From Clostridia bacterium (GTDB lineage: Bacteria > Bacillota_A > Clostridia > Oscillospirales > CAG-272), in the NCBI GenBank assembly GCA_017632155.1, contig JAGBRZ010000190.1, forward strand, positions 1-64,000: a stretch of DNA of 64,000 nt. Direction: 5' to 3'. Below the pieces are notes generated by a model. That model was not told where the DNA came from. It searched no databases and was given only the letters and a program-made list of their open reading frames with translations. How positions within the stretch are numbered: the stretch's first letter is position 1; each line of letters opens with the position of its first letter. Positions 17,226-26,957 of this stretch are shown here, piece by piece. The position numbers were made by a program, and so were the translations under genes.

Positions 17226-17461
17226 GACTGTGCAACTTCTTGATTAAACAACATAGATGCACGTGGATTCAAGTGATTTTGATAGCAGTACAATTTCCAG
17301 GTTTGTTCATGCCTGATAAACTCAGACCTTACTTCATCATCGGATGGTTTTGGTGTTTTCTCCAAGAACGTATAAAACCTTCCGAGCAATTCTCCAAGCA
17401 TTGATAAATGCTTCGCGGCAGTACGTTCCTGCTGCCGTCTGATACGTCTCGCTTTACTCAT
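17180..17461 (-). CDS. hypothetical protein
   Basis: 93 residues, basic N-terminus (MSKARRIRRQQER), helical. It overlaps the sigma factor gene by 46 bases, which suggests coupled translation. No function recognised. Confidence 0.65.
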   Translation of the reverse strand: MSKARRIRRQQERTAAKHLSMLGELLGRFYTFLEKTPKPSDDEVRSEFIRHEQTWKLYCYQNHLNPRASMLFNQEVAQSWKNRYAKQDSQTQN

Positions 17462-17472
17462 AACGATTGTTC

Positions 17473-17958
17473 TTATAAATTAAATTTCTTGATATAGTAG
17501 AAAAAGATATGTGTTGCATCTGCTTCGTTGTCATCAACCGGGTTGGTCTTCCAACGCATTTTACAGAATCTCATCATCATTTCCTTGTCCGCATTGCCAT
17601 TTCCAGTAGCCCATTTTTTTACTGTTTTAGGATTAATGAAGGTAGGCTCTGGTAAATCCAATGTGTCGCATATTTCCATCAGTATGCCTCTGAACTCCGA
17701 TAGCTTTCTGGTGTCTGTGAAGTGATTGTTCACGCTCACATCCTCAGCAACTATCACTTTAATGTTATGCTGGGAGATAAACTCAATCAAGGTGTTGCGG
17801 AATGCAGCATGTTGTTTGTTGTTATTGCGCCTCATGGACTCTGTAAAGTTCCATGTTCCGCTACCGTGCATAGAGTAATATCCTGTATGTGTGGCTATAT
17901 CTAACGCCAACACATTTTCTCTTGTCACTCTTTCTTCACTTTCATGTTGATTAACCAT
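17473..17958 (-). CDS. RuvC-like Holliday junction resolvase
   Basis: RNase H-fold resolvase. First catalytic Asp in VLALDIATHTGY (residue about 18), Glu in IVAEDVSV (about 72), and C-terminal Asp pair in DDNEADATHIFFY (about 145). PKTVKKWATGNGNADKE matches the RuvC DNA-contact loop. I chose the Met at 17958 over 17973 as it overlaps the SbcC stop by only eight bases. It probably resolves branched replication intermediates before packaging, working with the SbcCD-like pair upstream. Confidence 0.82.
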   Translation of the reverse strand: MVNQHESEERVTRENVLALDIATHTGYYSMHGSGTWNFTESMRRNNNKQHAAFRNTLIEFISQHNIKVIVAEDVSVNNHFTDTRKLSEFRGILMEICDTLDLPEPTFINPKTVKKWATGNGNADKEMMMRFCKMRWKTNPVDDNEADATHIFFYYIKKFNL

Positions 17959-20272
17959 TAATAAATGATACACCGTTTTGTTTGTTGACTACCAATTTGT
18001 ATGGATAGTTCTCGGCAATATTACCGTGACTAACCACCAGTGACGTAATCTGGAGGGAGTTAAGTGCCTCAAAGATGTTTGCCAATCCTGATTCATCGGT
18101 GGCATCTAAGATCTCGTCCAATACGAGCAAATCAAGACCCTTACCTTCTGCACAGTTTACGTTAGTCAATTTGTGCATTGCCAAAATATTGGCCAAGTTT
18201 ACTCGTGCCTTCTCGCCTTCGGAGAATTTATCAAACGAGCCACAATCAACTCCGTCTCGAATCAGTGAAATAGAAATCTTATCTCTAATTTTACCGGATT
18301 TCAAAACAGTATAACCTGAAAATGCAATTCGTATATCGCTACCAATACGTTCAAGAAACTCATTCGTAATTCTACTAAGGTCATTGATCTTGGTATTCGC
18401 CAAATGGGTTTTGAACTCAATGAAAGTAGCTTCCTGAGCTTTATAATCTGCTAACTTTGCTGCAACCTCTTCTTGGTGCGCAATCGCCTTATTCCACTCT
18501 TCCTCATAACGCTCCTTGCTTGCTTTCAAGTTGTCAATCAAATCAGTTGCGGAAGATTCTTCAATTTCCTTGATTGCCTCTTCGTATGACTTGATGGCAC
18601 CATCAGCATTCTGGCGATTGATTTCTGCATTCTGAGATTCTGTTTCGCAACCTTTGATTGCAATATCAAGAATCTCGAATGCTTTGTCGAATAGTTCAAG
18701 ACGAATATCAGCAATCTCCTTTGTGATTTTGTCGATGCTTCCAGTAATAGAGAGCAACGAAGAAGAGATACGGTTTAATTCAGCCTGAGCATTGTTAACT
18801 AATACTTGTGCATTATTTACCTCTGCACTCATAGTAGCTTTCTGTTCAGCAAGAGCATTGTATGATTTGCGTTTGTTGCGACCCTGTTCTGTAATGTCAT
18901 CAACTTGCTTGCCTTTATCATCAAACTCTTGCTTCGTGTCCTCCAGCTCATTTTGCTTGTCTGATACCTGCTTGCGCACACCTTCAATATCAACATCGCC
19001 AGCCAAAGTAAACTCATGTGAACATTTAGGGCACATGATAACTCCTGCCAACTGTGCTTGCAATGACGCAATAGTTCGTTCAATTTGCTGACGCTTTCGT
19101 TGCAGCTTTGCTTGCTCTTCTTGCAACTCCTCAACTAATCGAGCCAGCTGTTGCATTTCTGTTTTTAGAGTGCTTGACTGAGAATTGTATGTTGCTTCAA
19201 ATTGCTCATACTGCGCTTTGATGCTATTAAGCGACTTGGTTATTGCTGCCAATTCCTTTTCTTTAGCTTTAGCGTCCTTTTGCAATTGCTTATGCGTTGT
19301 ATGAAGTGAATCAATTTGAGTAATCAAACTTTCAACTCGCTTCACATAATCCGGCAAACTGGATAATCCGTGTTGGCCAAACAATGTGTTTATTTGAATT
19401 TGCAGTTCTTCAATCACTTTACTTGATTTCTCCAGTTTCTGCAATTTAGCATCTACTATATCCAGTGCATCCAAACGCTCATTATTCTTGCTAATGATGC
19501 TATTTTGTTCACGGATGTATTCTCGCTTGTTAGCAATCTTGTCTTTCAACTCTGCAATACGTTTGCTCTTATTCTGCGACCTTTCGGTATCCTCAGTCAG
19601 CTCAGTTGCTATCTGTTCACTAATTGCCGATACTTTACCGGAAGCCATAGCCACATTGCCTTCAGCATCTTTTAACTCCTCTTGTACAGGAGCCATGTCT
19701 GCTTGTAGAATTGCTAAGGACTCGTCAACCAAAATACCGTTGCTAAAACGGTTAATGATTTCCTTTTTGTCCTTATCTGAGCTGGAAAGGAAAGAGGTGT
19801 ATTTATGCTTGGATAGAATGAAATTGGCATAAATCTCTTCTTTTGTGAGACCAATAGTGTCGAGGATGTATTTGTTATAATCCGCAACAGAAGCCTGAGC
19901 AACATCTTCGCAGTCTGTATCATAAGGGCCTGTCTGCCTGATGACTTGAATTACCTGCGGTTGCTTTCTTGATAACTGGCGATAAATGGTAAGTTGCTCG
20001 CCCAGCATGTCATTTTTGAGAATCGCAGAAATAACAGCCTCGTTTTCATTGTCATTAATGATTTCATCAACGCCAACCTTACGCAACGGGCTTCCAGTCA
20101 ATACAATTGCAATAGCCTCTATAAGAGCTGATTTCCCAGAGCCATTAGAAGCCTGGGAGTCGTTGTCTAAGTTGTTGCCAAAAATCAATGTGGTTCGTTG
20201 TTGCTGCACATCGTAATCAAGCTGTCTGAACGCACAGAGATTTTTAGCGTGTATATGTCTTAATGTCCACAT
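17951..20272 (-). CDS. SbcC/Rad50-like recombination ATPase
   Basis: SMC-type ATPase partner of the Mre11-like nuclease. Walker A is in SNGSGKSALIEAIAI (residues about 42-56), the centre is two long coiled coils separated by a zinc hook CPKC, a signature-like FSEGEKARVNLA lies near residue 690, and Walker B is LDLLVLDEILD. I chose the Met at 20272, which directly follows the SbcD stop, over the annotated-style start at 20290. T4 gp46 is the functional analogue: recombination-dependent replication and host DNA degradation. Confidence 0.9.
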   Translation of the reverse strand: MWTLRHIHAKNLCAFRQLDYDVQQQRTTLIFGNNLDNDSQASNGSGKSALIEAIAIVLTGSPLRKVGVDEIINDNENEAVISAILKNDMLGEQLTIYRQLSRKQPQVIQVIRQTGPYDTDCEDVAQASVADYNKYILDTIGLTKEEIYANFILSKHKYTSFLSSSDKDKKEIINRFSNGILVDESLAILQADMAPVQEELKDAEGNVAMASGKVSAISEQIATELTEDTERSQNKSKRIAELKDKIANKREYIREQNSIISKNNERLDALDIVDAKLQKLEKSSKVIEELQIQINTLFGQHGLSSLPDYVKRVESLITQIDSLHTTHKQLQKDAKAKEKELAAITKSLNSIKAQYEQFEATYNSQSSTLKTEMQQLARLVEELQEEQAKLQRKRQQIERTIASLQAQLAGVIMCPKCSHEFTLAGDVDIEGVRKQVSDKQNELEDTKQEFDDKGKQVDDITEQGRNKRKSYNALAEQKATMSAEVNNAQVLVNNAQAELNRISSSLLSITGSIDKITKEIADIRLELFDKAFEILDIAIKGCETESQNAEINRQNADGAIKSYEEAIKEIEESSATDLIDNLKASKERYEEEWNKAIAHQEEVAAKLADYKAQEATFIEFKTHLANTKINDLSRITNEFLERIGSDIRIAFSGYTVLKSGKIRDKISISLIRDGVDCGSFDKFSEGEKARVNLANILAMHKLTNVNCAEGKGLDLLVLDEILDATDESGLANIFEALNSLQITSLVVSHGNIAENYPYKLVVNKQNGVSFING

Positions 20273-20273
20273 A

Positions 20274-21320
20274 TCAATCAATTTTATCAAGGTACTTTAA
20301 TCCCATTTCAGAAGAAATCTCTTTACCATCACAAAAGCCTACATACTCTTTTTTAATTCCGTTCTTATCAAATTTTTGATCTAAACTATGAGAGTCTACC
20401 TCTGCGATTTCAATACGTTCTGTCACAATCTCCACCTTCGTGGCACCAGCTTCAATAAGTTTCTGCTTGTCGATACTTGACACTTCTGTCGTGTCGCAAT
20501 TAATACGAGCTTTTACCTTATATTTACCTGATTCTTTCAGTTCGGACAATTGCTCCAGTAATTGAACATTTACCTGAGATAAAGAGAGGTCCATTACCTT
20601 ATATCTGGTGTTCGCCTGGTTTTCCACAAACTCATAACTACCATCAGTATAGAGAATCGTGTAGCCTTTCGCTTCGTCCTCTCCGAAATTGTGTTGACGA
20701 GAACTTCCGATATATTCGATGTTGGTTCCTTTGATTTTACAACGGTTGTGGTAATGTCCTACCAATACTGCATCAAAGTCTTTGAATATTTTACTGGGAA
20801 GTTCTTTTTCGTTTGCAGTTGCCAATGCGCCATTTATACCTTCATGGATATACAGCACATTATGCCTCCTATTATCAAAATCATTTTCCAGAATTTCATT
20901 AAGGCGTTTAATGAAGCTGCCGTCTTCTGGGAAGTAGCTCATGACATATAATGTCAGATTATCACCATATTCAAGTGCTGTATAATCATCAACAATATAT
21001 ACATGTGGGTATTCACTAAATATATGGCTATAACCAAGCAGCGATTCCTGATCTACCTTATCGTGATTACCTTCAGCCAACGTAACATCTATGCCAGCAT
21101 TTGTAGCCTTGATAATAGCCTGGCGAACCGCTAATAATGTACTGAGAGTTTGAGAAGAACGAGAAAGCCATAAATCGCCTCCAACTATAATTTCTGGAAT
21201 ATCACGCTTTTGACAGATTTCAACTGCCTCATCCCAGTTTGCATGAAATTCAGCAATGTTATCTTTAGATGCGTGTATGTCGTTGATTAACAACGCACAT
21301 GGAATTTTACTAACTGACAT
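20274..21320 (-). CDS. SbcD/Mre11-like nuclease
   Basis: Metallophosphoesterase nuclease subunit (T4 gp47-like). Metal-binding motifs in order: LINDIHASKDN, VGGDLWLS, AEGNHDK, YIHEG and LVGHYHNR. 348 residues. The gene is the first of the pair and starts after the hairpin terminator at 21336-21361, so read-through or a local promoter must drive it. Confidence 0.9.
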   Translation of the reverse strand: MSVSKIPCALLINDIHASKDNIAEFHANWDEAVEICQKRDIPEIIVGGDLWLSRSSQTLSTLLAVRQAIIKATNAGIDVTLAEGNHDKVDQESLLGYSHIFSEYPHVYIVDDYTALEYGDNLTLYVMSYFPEDGSFIKRLNEILENDFDNRRHNVLYIHEGINGALATANEKELPSKIFKDFDAVLVGHYHNRCKIKGTNIEYIGSSRQHNFGEDEAKGYTILYTDGSYEFVENQANTRYKVMDLSLSQVNVQLLEQLSELKESGKYKVKARINCDTTEVSSIDKQKLIEAGATKVEIVTERIEIAEVDSHSLDQKFDKNGIKKEYVGFCDGKEISSEMGLKYLDKID

Positions 21321-21335
21321 AATTCAAGTATTAAA

Positions 21336-21361
21336 GGGCACGCCAACTTAATGACGTGCCC
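21336..21361 (-). terminator. hairpin after the ssDNA-binding protein gene
   Basis: GGGCACG (21336-21342) pairs with CGTGCCC (21355-21361); on the minus strand it is followed by TTTAATACTT. It would partly insulate the abundant ssDNA-binding protein from the SbcD gene. Confidence 0.65.
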
Positions 21362-21375
21362 GATGAATAATGTGA

Positions 21376-22752
21376 TTATCGTCTTCTCGCTGGACGTGCA
21401 GCACGTCTTTCTGTACGGACAGCGGGTTCGTTAGTATCATCACTACGTTGTCTGCGTGTAGGAGCAGGAGCTGTATCTGCTGGTTCATCGTCATTCTCTT
21501 CCTCCTCTTCTGCCGGAGCAGGAGCAGAACGTCTTGAAGGAGCAGGAGCTGGAGTTTCCTCTTCCTCCTCTTCTTTCTCAGCAGGAGCAGCACCGCTATC
21601 ACCAGCCAATGCGTCTTCAATTTCGTTCAAGAGGTCAAGATTAGTCTTGGTGCGGCCCAATGTGATGTTCAAGCCGTTATCCTCAATGTACTCCTTGATT
21701 GACACGCGGAGATTGCGGCCCTCATCTGACTTATCATCAAGACCTTCGTCATCCAACTGTTGCCACTCGTTCCAAAGAGCGTCAAGACCATTCTCGTCAT
21801 TATTAGCAGAAGCATTTTTAGCATCGCCACCACCAAGAGTGAAGTGAGACTGGTCATCAGCAGGTAATGCGAGCTTGATAGTGTCAATGCACTCAGCAAT
21901 GGCCTCCTCCTTCATCACTTCGATACCGAGCTTTTCATCCATCTGTTTCAAGAACGCGATAGTAGCTTCGAGATGGAAACGGCTGTAGCGGTACAATACC
22001 TCTGGCAAACGAGGAGCGTCAAGCAATTCTTGCAATTCATCCTCGCTTAATGTATCAACATCTGAAAGTGTGTCGATATTGAAAGAATACTCAGTTTTCT
22101 TCTTCTCTGTCTTACGTGTAATTTCAAGAGCGTATGCTCCGTTGATTGATGAAATAGGACAAGGAACTTTGCCTTTCTTCGACAACTTATCCCACAACTT
22201 CAACTTACGATCTTCCAGTTCCTTGTATTGAGCGTATGACAACTGGAGGATCTGCAAGCCATCACCACGTTTATCCATGTCATAAACGTACATACAACGC
22301 TTAGAATCCCACTTCAAACCACCGTTGAAACTTGACTCCTTCAATTTCTTGCACAAGGCTTCGTCATCAGCATACAAATCGCAAGCTGTTGATACGTATG
22401 TGTCAATAAGGTCAGCTGGGAGGTTGGGGAACGCATATTTTGCGTTACAAACATTGACGAATGTGATTTTCTGCTTACCCTTAGCGTCTTTCTTGCTGTC
22501 CTCAATCTTCAGCACAAGTTCCTTAACAGGGTACTCGTAACCCTTACGCTCCAATGTCGCGTTACCTTCTGCGTCAATTACTGGAGCCAAAGGAAGAATA
22601 CGCACAGTGTATGTGCCATCCTGTGAAAAGCGAAGATACGCTGCTCTGTTACCACTTTCGTCATTTGACTTCTTCTTTGCCTCTTCAAATGTCTCTTGGT
22701 GAAGGGCAAAAATGTCCATAGCGGACATCATTTTTACTTGTTCCGTACTCAT
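21376..22752 (-). CDS. single-stranded DNA-binding protein, gp32-like
   Basis: 458 residues from the Met at 22752, chosen because it starts just after the upstream gene; a longer frame to 22794 overlaps it. The N-terminal core has the TYTVRILPLAP strand and FLKQMDEKLGIEVM typical of T4 gp32-like/Bacteroidota phage SSBs, with Cys residues in VNVCNAKYAF and CDLYADDEALCKK. The C-terminal 110 residues are a low-complexity acidic linker (runs of Glu with Pro/Ala), but the extreme tail is Arg-rich, unlike the acidic tip of typical SSBs. Its own terminator suggests high expression. Confidence 0.75.
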   Translation of the reverse strand: MSTEQVKMMSAMDIFALHQETFEEAKKKSNDESGNRAAYLRFSQDGTYTVRILPLAPVIDAEGNATLERKGYEYPVKELVLKIEDSKKDAKGKQKITFVNVCNAKYAFPNLPADLIDTYVSTACDLYADDEALCKKLKESSFNGGLKWDSKRCMYVYDMDKRGDGLQILQLSYAQYKELEDRKLKLWDKLSKKGKVPCPISSINGAYALEITRKTEKKKTEYSFNIDTLSDVDTLSEDELQELLDAPRLPEVLYRYSRFHLEATIAFLKQMDEKLGIEVMKEEAIAECIDTIKLALPADDQSHFTLGGGDAKNASANNDENGLDALWNEWQQLDDEGLDDKSDEGRNLRVSIKEYIEDNGLNITLGRTKTNLDLLNEIEDALAGDSGAAPAEKEEEEEETPAPAPSRRSAPAPAEEEEENDDEPADTAPAPTRRQRSDDTNEPAVRTERRAARPARRR

Positions 22753-22766
22753 AAGAGTTGATGATG

Positions 22767-23231
22767 TTAAATTTTTCGAGAATGATTTTTCCACATTTCA
22801 GCGTATGCTTCAGCATAAAGTTCTCTTGCTTCGGCTTCTTTAATCTCCTCCCTTGTTGGGATTTTGATGTTCCACTGAGTTGCAGCGTGATGAATGATTT
22901 TCTCAATAACATCATCCATCTCAATTGATTTGTCGTTTTTAAGGTCGAAATATTCGTACTTTTCGCCTTCGATTGTACAGGTATGAATTGGTGCATATAC
23001 TTCTTCAAAGTACCTGTATAGGGCATCTACTGGAGGGTGGTCAGGTAAACCATCAGAAATGGTTCTTAACACAACCCCAAATAGATACTTCAATTGAGGT
23101 AAAGAGCGATTCTTTTGTTTGTCAAATATCAGGAATCCATATTCCCCATCTGGCAAATTGTCCAGCGAATCTAACTCATGGGTGTCGGCATCGCCTTCTC
23201 GGACCGTGACAATGCCCTTAATCTTAATCAT
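22767..23231 (-). CDS. hypothetical protein, first gene after a promoter
   Basis: 154 residues starting MIKIKGIVTV. This start is supported by a TACCTTTG promoter element at 23262-23269, which would overlap any longer N-terminus. The pattern (LKYLFGVVLRTISDGLPDHPPVDALYRYFEEVYAP ...) is reminiscent of NinB/DUF1367-type recombination-associated phage proteins, but similarity is weak. Being directly upstream of the SSB, SbcD and SbcC genes supports a DNA metabolism role. Confidence 0.65.
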   Translation of the reverse strand: MIKIKGIVTVREGDADTHELDSLDNLPDGEYGFLIFDKQKNRSLPQLKYLFGVVLRTISDGLPDHPPVDALYRYFEEVYAPIHTCTIEGEKYEYFDLKNDKSIEMDDVIEKIIHHAATQWNIKIPTREEIKEAEARELYAEAYAEMWKNHSRKI

Positions 23232-23261
23232 TACATAGAGCGCGTTGATTAAATTGTGAGA

Positions 23262-23269
23262 CAAAGGTA
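23262..23269 (-). promoter_or_regulatory. Bacteroidota-type -7 element
   Basis: Reads TACCTTTG on the minus strand, matching the TAnnTTTG element, about 31 bases before the ATG at 23231. There is no clear TTTG at the expected -33. The upstream 120 bases (23270-23390) are very A/T-rich and without a gene. Confidence 0.6.
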
Positions 23270-23390
23270 CATATTTTATTTCAAACTATGCTAATAAATG
23301 ACAAACATTTTATACTTAAAATTGCTATACATTTTTTATAATGCTATAATTCAATGTATTACAAAAATATATAATCTATTTGCACATATA

Positions 23391-23852
23391 TCAAAATAGT
23401 GTTTTGGTTTCTATGATGCGTTGATTTGTAGATCCTCGCCATTTCAAATTTGGAACCGCGAACTGCTCCATGTATGGGCCATCAACAAGAACATCAATAT
23501 AATGCAAAATAGCCTCATATTCTTGTTTAATATGCTCAACTGTAAATCCAGACCATAACCATATTGTTTTATGTGGGTATCGTGCTTTGATAAGTTTGCA
23601 TAGCTCTAAGACGCTTGCGTACTGCATCAACGGTTCACCGCCTAAAATGGAAATATTGAAGTCATCTGCATTCAAACAATCACAGATTTCTTCTATAGAC
23701 ATCTCCACTCCGGATTTCAAATCCCACAACTGCTTATTGTGGCATCCTGCACACCGAATAGGACATCCAGAAACATATAAGGCATTGCGTAACCCAACCC
23801 CGTCTACAGAGGTTGAGTACGCAATTTTAGCTACATAAATTGTTTCTTCCAT
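23391..23852 (-). CDS. nrdG: anaerobic ribonucleotide reductase activating protein
   Basis: Radical SAM enzyme that generates the glycyl radical on NrdD. The 4Fe-4S site is CPIRCAGC at residues about 30-37, followed by ILGGEPLMQ (SAM-contact GGEP) near residue 71 and WLWSGF. 153 residues is normal for NrdG. It overlaps the NrdD stop by one base and is the last gene of the transcript. Confidence 0.93.
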   Translation of the reverse strand: MEETIYVAKIAYSTSVDGVGLRNALYVSGCPIRCAGCHNKQLWDLKSGVEMSIEEICDCLNADDFNISILGGEPLMQYASVLELCKLIKARYPHKTIWLWSGFTVEHIKQEYEAILHYIDVLVDGPYMEQFAVPNLKWRGSTNQRIIETKTLF

Positions 23853-26047
23853 TAGTCGTGAGTTACTCGGTCTTCCAATTCTGCACGCTTACCAGCATTC
23901 CAACGGTCAGTGGTGCCAACCAAATATCCTGTAATACGTTGCAACTTATCAATGGCATGACTTCCACAGTTCGGACAAATCTTCAAATCTTTGGAAGCAT
24001 CTTCATATCCACAATCCAGGCAACGGTTACGATTATGGTTGATAGAGCCGTAGCCAATATCATGCTTGTCAATCAAATTGACAATATCCATAATCGCGTC
24101 TACATTATGAGTAGCGTCACCGTCAATCTCTACATAGAATATATGCCCACCACCAGTCAACGCATGATATGGAGCCTCAATTTTAGCCTTATGAGCTGCA
24201 CTACACTTATAATACACTGGAACGTGATTTGAGTTAGTGTAATACTGTCTGTCTGTTACTCCAGCAATAGTGCCATATTTCGCTTTGTCTTTTCTTGTGA
24301 ATTTACCAGAAAGTCCCTCTGCTGGAGTTGCCAATACTGAGTAGTTCAAATCATAGTAATCTGCCAACTTTGCAACCTGCTCTTTCAAGCGTGTTACTAT
24401 TCGCAATCCCAATTCTTGTGATTCAGCAGACTCTCCATGATGCTTTCCAGTTAAGGCAACCAATGCTTCAGCAAGACCAATAAATCCGATACCGAGCGTG
24501 CCATGCTTTAACACCGGGCGAATTTCATCTTCAGAAGACAACTTCTCTGAGTCAATCCACATTCCAGACATCAACAATGGGAACTGCTTTGCAAGAGCAG
24601 TACACTGGAATTTATAACGCTCATACAACTGTTTTCCTGCAATTACAATCGCCTGGTCCAATTTTGTCATAAAGTCCTCAATTGGATTATGACCTTGTAA
24701 TACAGACAAAGCAAGACCTGGAAGATTAATAGTGGAGAACGATAGGTTGCCACGTGAAATAGAGGTCTTCTCACCAAATCTGTTCTCAAATACACGAGTA
24801 CGGCATCCCATTGTAGCAACTTCGTACTTGTATCTCTCAGGATCGTCAGCATTCCATTTATCATGGCGATTGAACGGTGCATCAAGATTCACGAAGTTAG
24901 GGAAGAATCGTTTTGCTGTGACCTTACAAGCAAGCAAGTACAAATCGTAATTTGGATCTCCTGGCAGGAAGTTCACTCCTCGTTTCTTTTTCCAAATTTG
25001 GATAGGGAAAATTGCAGTTGAACTATTGCCAACTCCATCGTAAGTCGAATTAAGCATTTCACGAATGATACAACGACCTTCTGGAGATACGTCAGTACCA
25101 TAATTGATAGAGCTAAACACGACCTGATTGCCTCCACGACTATGAATTGTGTTCATATTATGGATAAATGCTTCCATTGCTTGATGCACACGATTGATAG
25201 TCATGTTGATTGCGTGTTGTTGACATTTCGCTAAACCTGACAATGGAGCCACATCACGATACAAGTAATCATGGATTCTCGCATTGTACAAATCACTCAA
25301 ATCACCAACGATTGCCTCCAGTTTCTTGACCTCTTCAATATATGTCTTGCGAACATAAGGAGCCAAATAGAAATCAAATGCTGGAATTGATTGCCCACCG
25401 TGCATTTCGTTTTGAATAGCTTCAAGAGAAATGCAAGTAAGGATGCTGGCTGTTTCAATACGTTTAGCGGCACGTGATTCTCCATGTCCAGCTCTGAATC
25501 CGTCTGTAAGCACTTTGTTAACTGGATGTTGCAAGCATGTCAATGATTTGGTAGGATAGTAGTCCTTGTCATGCACATGAAGAATGTTGGCATCAACAAG
25601 CGCACGAACATCGTCAGACAATAAATAATCATCGGTGAACTCTTTTGTACGTTCACTTGCAACTTTCATCATCATGCCGGCTGGAGTGTCAGCATTCATG
25701 TTGGCGTTCTCACGAGTAATCTCATTTTTCTTTGCTGCGATAATGTCAGAGATAATCTGGTTACTTTCGCTTTTACGAGCCTTGTCGCGTTTGTGGCGAT
25801 AGATTATGTAAGCACGTGCAACATCTGGCAGGTCAGTCTTCATCAACTGATTTTCTACCATTACCTGAATCTCGTCAACAGTCAAGCATTCCTTATCGCT
25901 ACTGTTACGAACTTCCAGAGCTATCTGATAGGCCACTTCCTTATCCGATATGTCACATTCATTCATTGCTTTGCATACCGCCCGGCAAATGAGGTTATGG
26001 TCAAAATCCACGATTCTACCATCTCGTTTTTCTACTTTCTGTACCAT
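23852..26047 (-). CDS. nrdD: anaerobic ribonucleoside-triphosphate reductase
   Basis: Reduces NTPs to dNTPs in an anaerobic host. ATP-cone at residues 1-90 (VQKVEKRDGRIVDFDHN), catalytic barrel with HVHDKDYYP and LTCLQHPV, C-terminal zinc site CLDCG ... CPNCG, and glycyl radical region RITGYLVGTTDRWNAGKRAEL at the end. At 731 residues it is full length. An anaerobic-only reductase fits a phage of strict gut anaerobes. Paired with NrdG downstream and the ThyX-like gene upstream. Confidence 0.95.
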   Translation of the reverse strand: MVQKVEKRDGRIVDFDHNLICRAVCKAMNECDISDKEVAYQIALEVRNSSDKECLTVDEIQVMVENQLMKTDLPDVARAYIIYRHKRDKARKSESNQIISDIIAAKKNEITRENANMNADTPAGMMMKVASERTKEFTDDYLLSDDVRALVDANILHVHDKDYYPTKSLTCLQHPVNKVLTDGFRAGHGESRAAKRIETASILTCISLEAIQNEMHGGQSIPAFDFYLAPYVRKTYIEEVKKLEAIVGDLSDLYNARIHDYLYRDVAPLSGLAKCQQHAINMTINRVHQAMEAFIHNMNTIHSRGGNQVVFSSINYGTDVSPEGRCIIREMLNSTYDGVGNSSTAIFPIQIWKKKRGVNFLPGDPNYDLYLLACKVTAKRFFPNFVNLDAPFNRHDKWNADDPERYKYEVATMGCRTRVFENRFGEKTSISRGNLSFSTINLPGLALSVLQGHNPIEDFMTKLDQAIVIAGKQLYERYKFQCTALAKQFPLLMSGMWIDSEKLSSEDEIRPVLKHGTLGIGFIGLAEALVALTGKHHGESAESQELGLRIVTRLKEQVAKLADYYDLNYSVLATPAEGLSGKFTRKDKAKYGTIAGVTDRQYYTNSNHVPVYYKCSAAHKAKIEAPYHALTGGGHIFYVEIDGDATHNVDAIMDIVNLIDKHDIGYGSINHNRNRCLDCGYEDASKDLKICPNCGSHAIDKLQRITGYLVGTTDRWNAGKRAELEDRVTHD

Positions 26048-26048
26048 A

Positions 26049-26729
26049 TTAGTCCTTAATATAACATCCGATTTGTTTATCAGAAAAATATCGAAGATAC
26101 TCAGTCATTTCTTGTTGGAATTTTGGCGAATGGTTAAATCCGCAACAGCGAGGTTCACCACAGATACCACCGCGATACACACATTTACGGACCATCATAC
26201 ACGCTAAATCAGGATCAACCTCAGAGATAGCCTGTTTGATTTTCTCAAACACAGCCACTGTTTCCCTGTGTGCCTGACCAGTACACAATCTCAGTTTCGA
26301 CATATCAATCAATGACTGGGCATTTACCAACAGTCCAAGATTGACAGGTGTGTAACGGTCCGAATTTTCTTGCAACCATTCAAGTTCTCCAATCGCAGTT
26401 TCTAAAGTGCTTTCCGTAATCTCACCTTTAAGTTGACTGATGACTGTATTCAACTTATCAATCAGTCCAGGATTACCGCCTTGTCTATCATTACGACAAG
26501 TCAACTGGAAAGGAACAGAACCTACATGGTGGCGTAATAAGTGTGTTGCAATGAACAAGGGAATTTGCTTTGCTGTAACCCAAAACAATTGAGTTCTAAC
26601 TGGCGAATGCTCCGCTTTGTAAATGCTCAACAATGACTGCTTGCTTGTGCCAAGAAATGTCATTTCACAAGCCTCACGCATAAGTTCTACGTCTGTCAGC
26701 TTTCTAACAGACACAACAAAATCTTTCAT
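26049..26729 (-). CDS. ThyX-like flavin-dependent thymidylate synthase
   Basis: 226 residues from MKDFVVSVRKL at 26729; this start is supported because the longer frame runs through the perfect hairpin at 26809-26863. ATHLLRHHVGSVPFQLTCRND occupies the position of the ThyX RHRxxSxNExSxR motif, and VNAQSLIDMSKLRLCTGQAHRET resembles the ThyX C-terminal substrate region. The canonical motif is altered, so activity is less certain than fold. It would make dTMP for phage DNA next to the NrdD/NrdG pair. Confidence 0.7.
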   Translation of the reverse strand: MKDFVVSVRKLTDVELMREACEMTFLGTSKQSLLSIYKAEHSPVRTQLFWVTAKQIPLFIATHLLRHHVGSVPFQLTCRNDRQGGNPGLIDKLNTVISQLKGEITESTLETAIGELEWLQENSDRYTPVNLGLLVNAQSLIDMSKLRLCTGQAHRETVAVFEKIKQAISEVDPDLACMMVRKCVYRGGICGEPRCCGFNHSPKFQQEMTEYLRYFSDKQIGCYIKD

Positions 26730-26808
26730 GTTGAAATCATAAAAATGTAAGTTTTTAGGAAGATGATGTATTTCAATTGGATTTACAATATCTGATAATT
26801 TTAGACAA

Positions 26809-26863
26809 CAAAGCCTCAATTCAAATCTCTCCAATATCGAGAAAGATGCGAATTGAGGCTTTG
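26809..26863 (-). terminator. perfect 14-bp hairpin between tRNA cluster and ThyX gene
   Basis: CAAAGCCTCAATTC (26809-26822) pairs exactly with GAATTGAGGCTTTG (26850-26863) around a 27-nt loop. On the minus strand it ends in TTGTTGTC, a weak T run. It follows the last tRNA and probably separates it from the ThyX-NrdD-NrdG transcript. Confidence 0.6.
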
Positions 26864-26880
26864 CGTAAATTTATAATAGT

Positions 26881-26950
26881 TGCGCTGTCAGGGGTCGAAC
26901 CTGAAATATCAGGACCAAAATCTGATGTGTTACCTTTACACCACAGCGCA
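26881..26950 (-). tRNA. tRNA-Gln(UUG)
   Basis: Acceptor ends TGCGCTG/CAGCGCA, T-arm with GGTTCGACC, and a seven-base anticodon loop TTTTGGT giving UUG. Last tRNA of the cluster. Confidence 0.85.
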
Positions 26951-26957
26951 GTCCTTT

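Noticed and set aside
22767..23264. Longer N-terminus of the 22767-23231 gene
   Set aside because: The extra 11 codons run through the TACCTTTG promoter element.
26730..26834. Longer N-terminus of the ThyX-like protein
   Set aside because: It would be encoded by the perfect 14-bp hairpin and its flank and shows no ThyX similarity.
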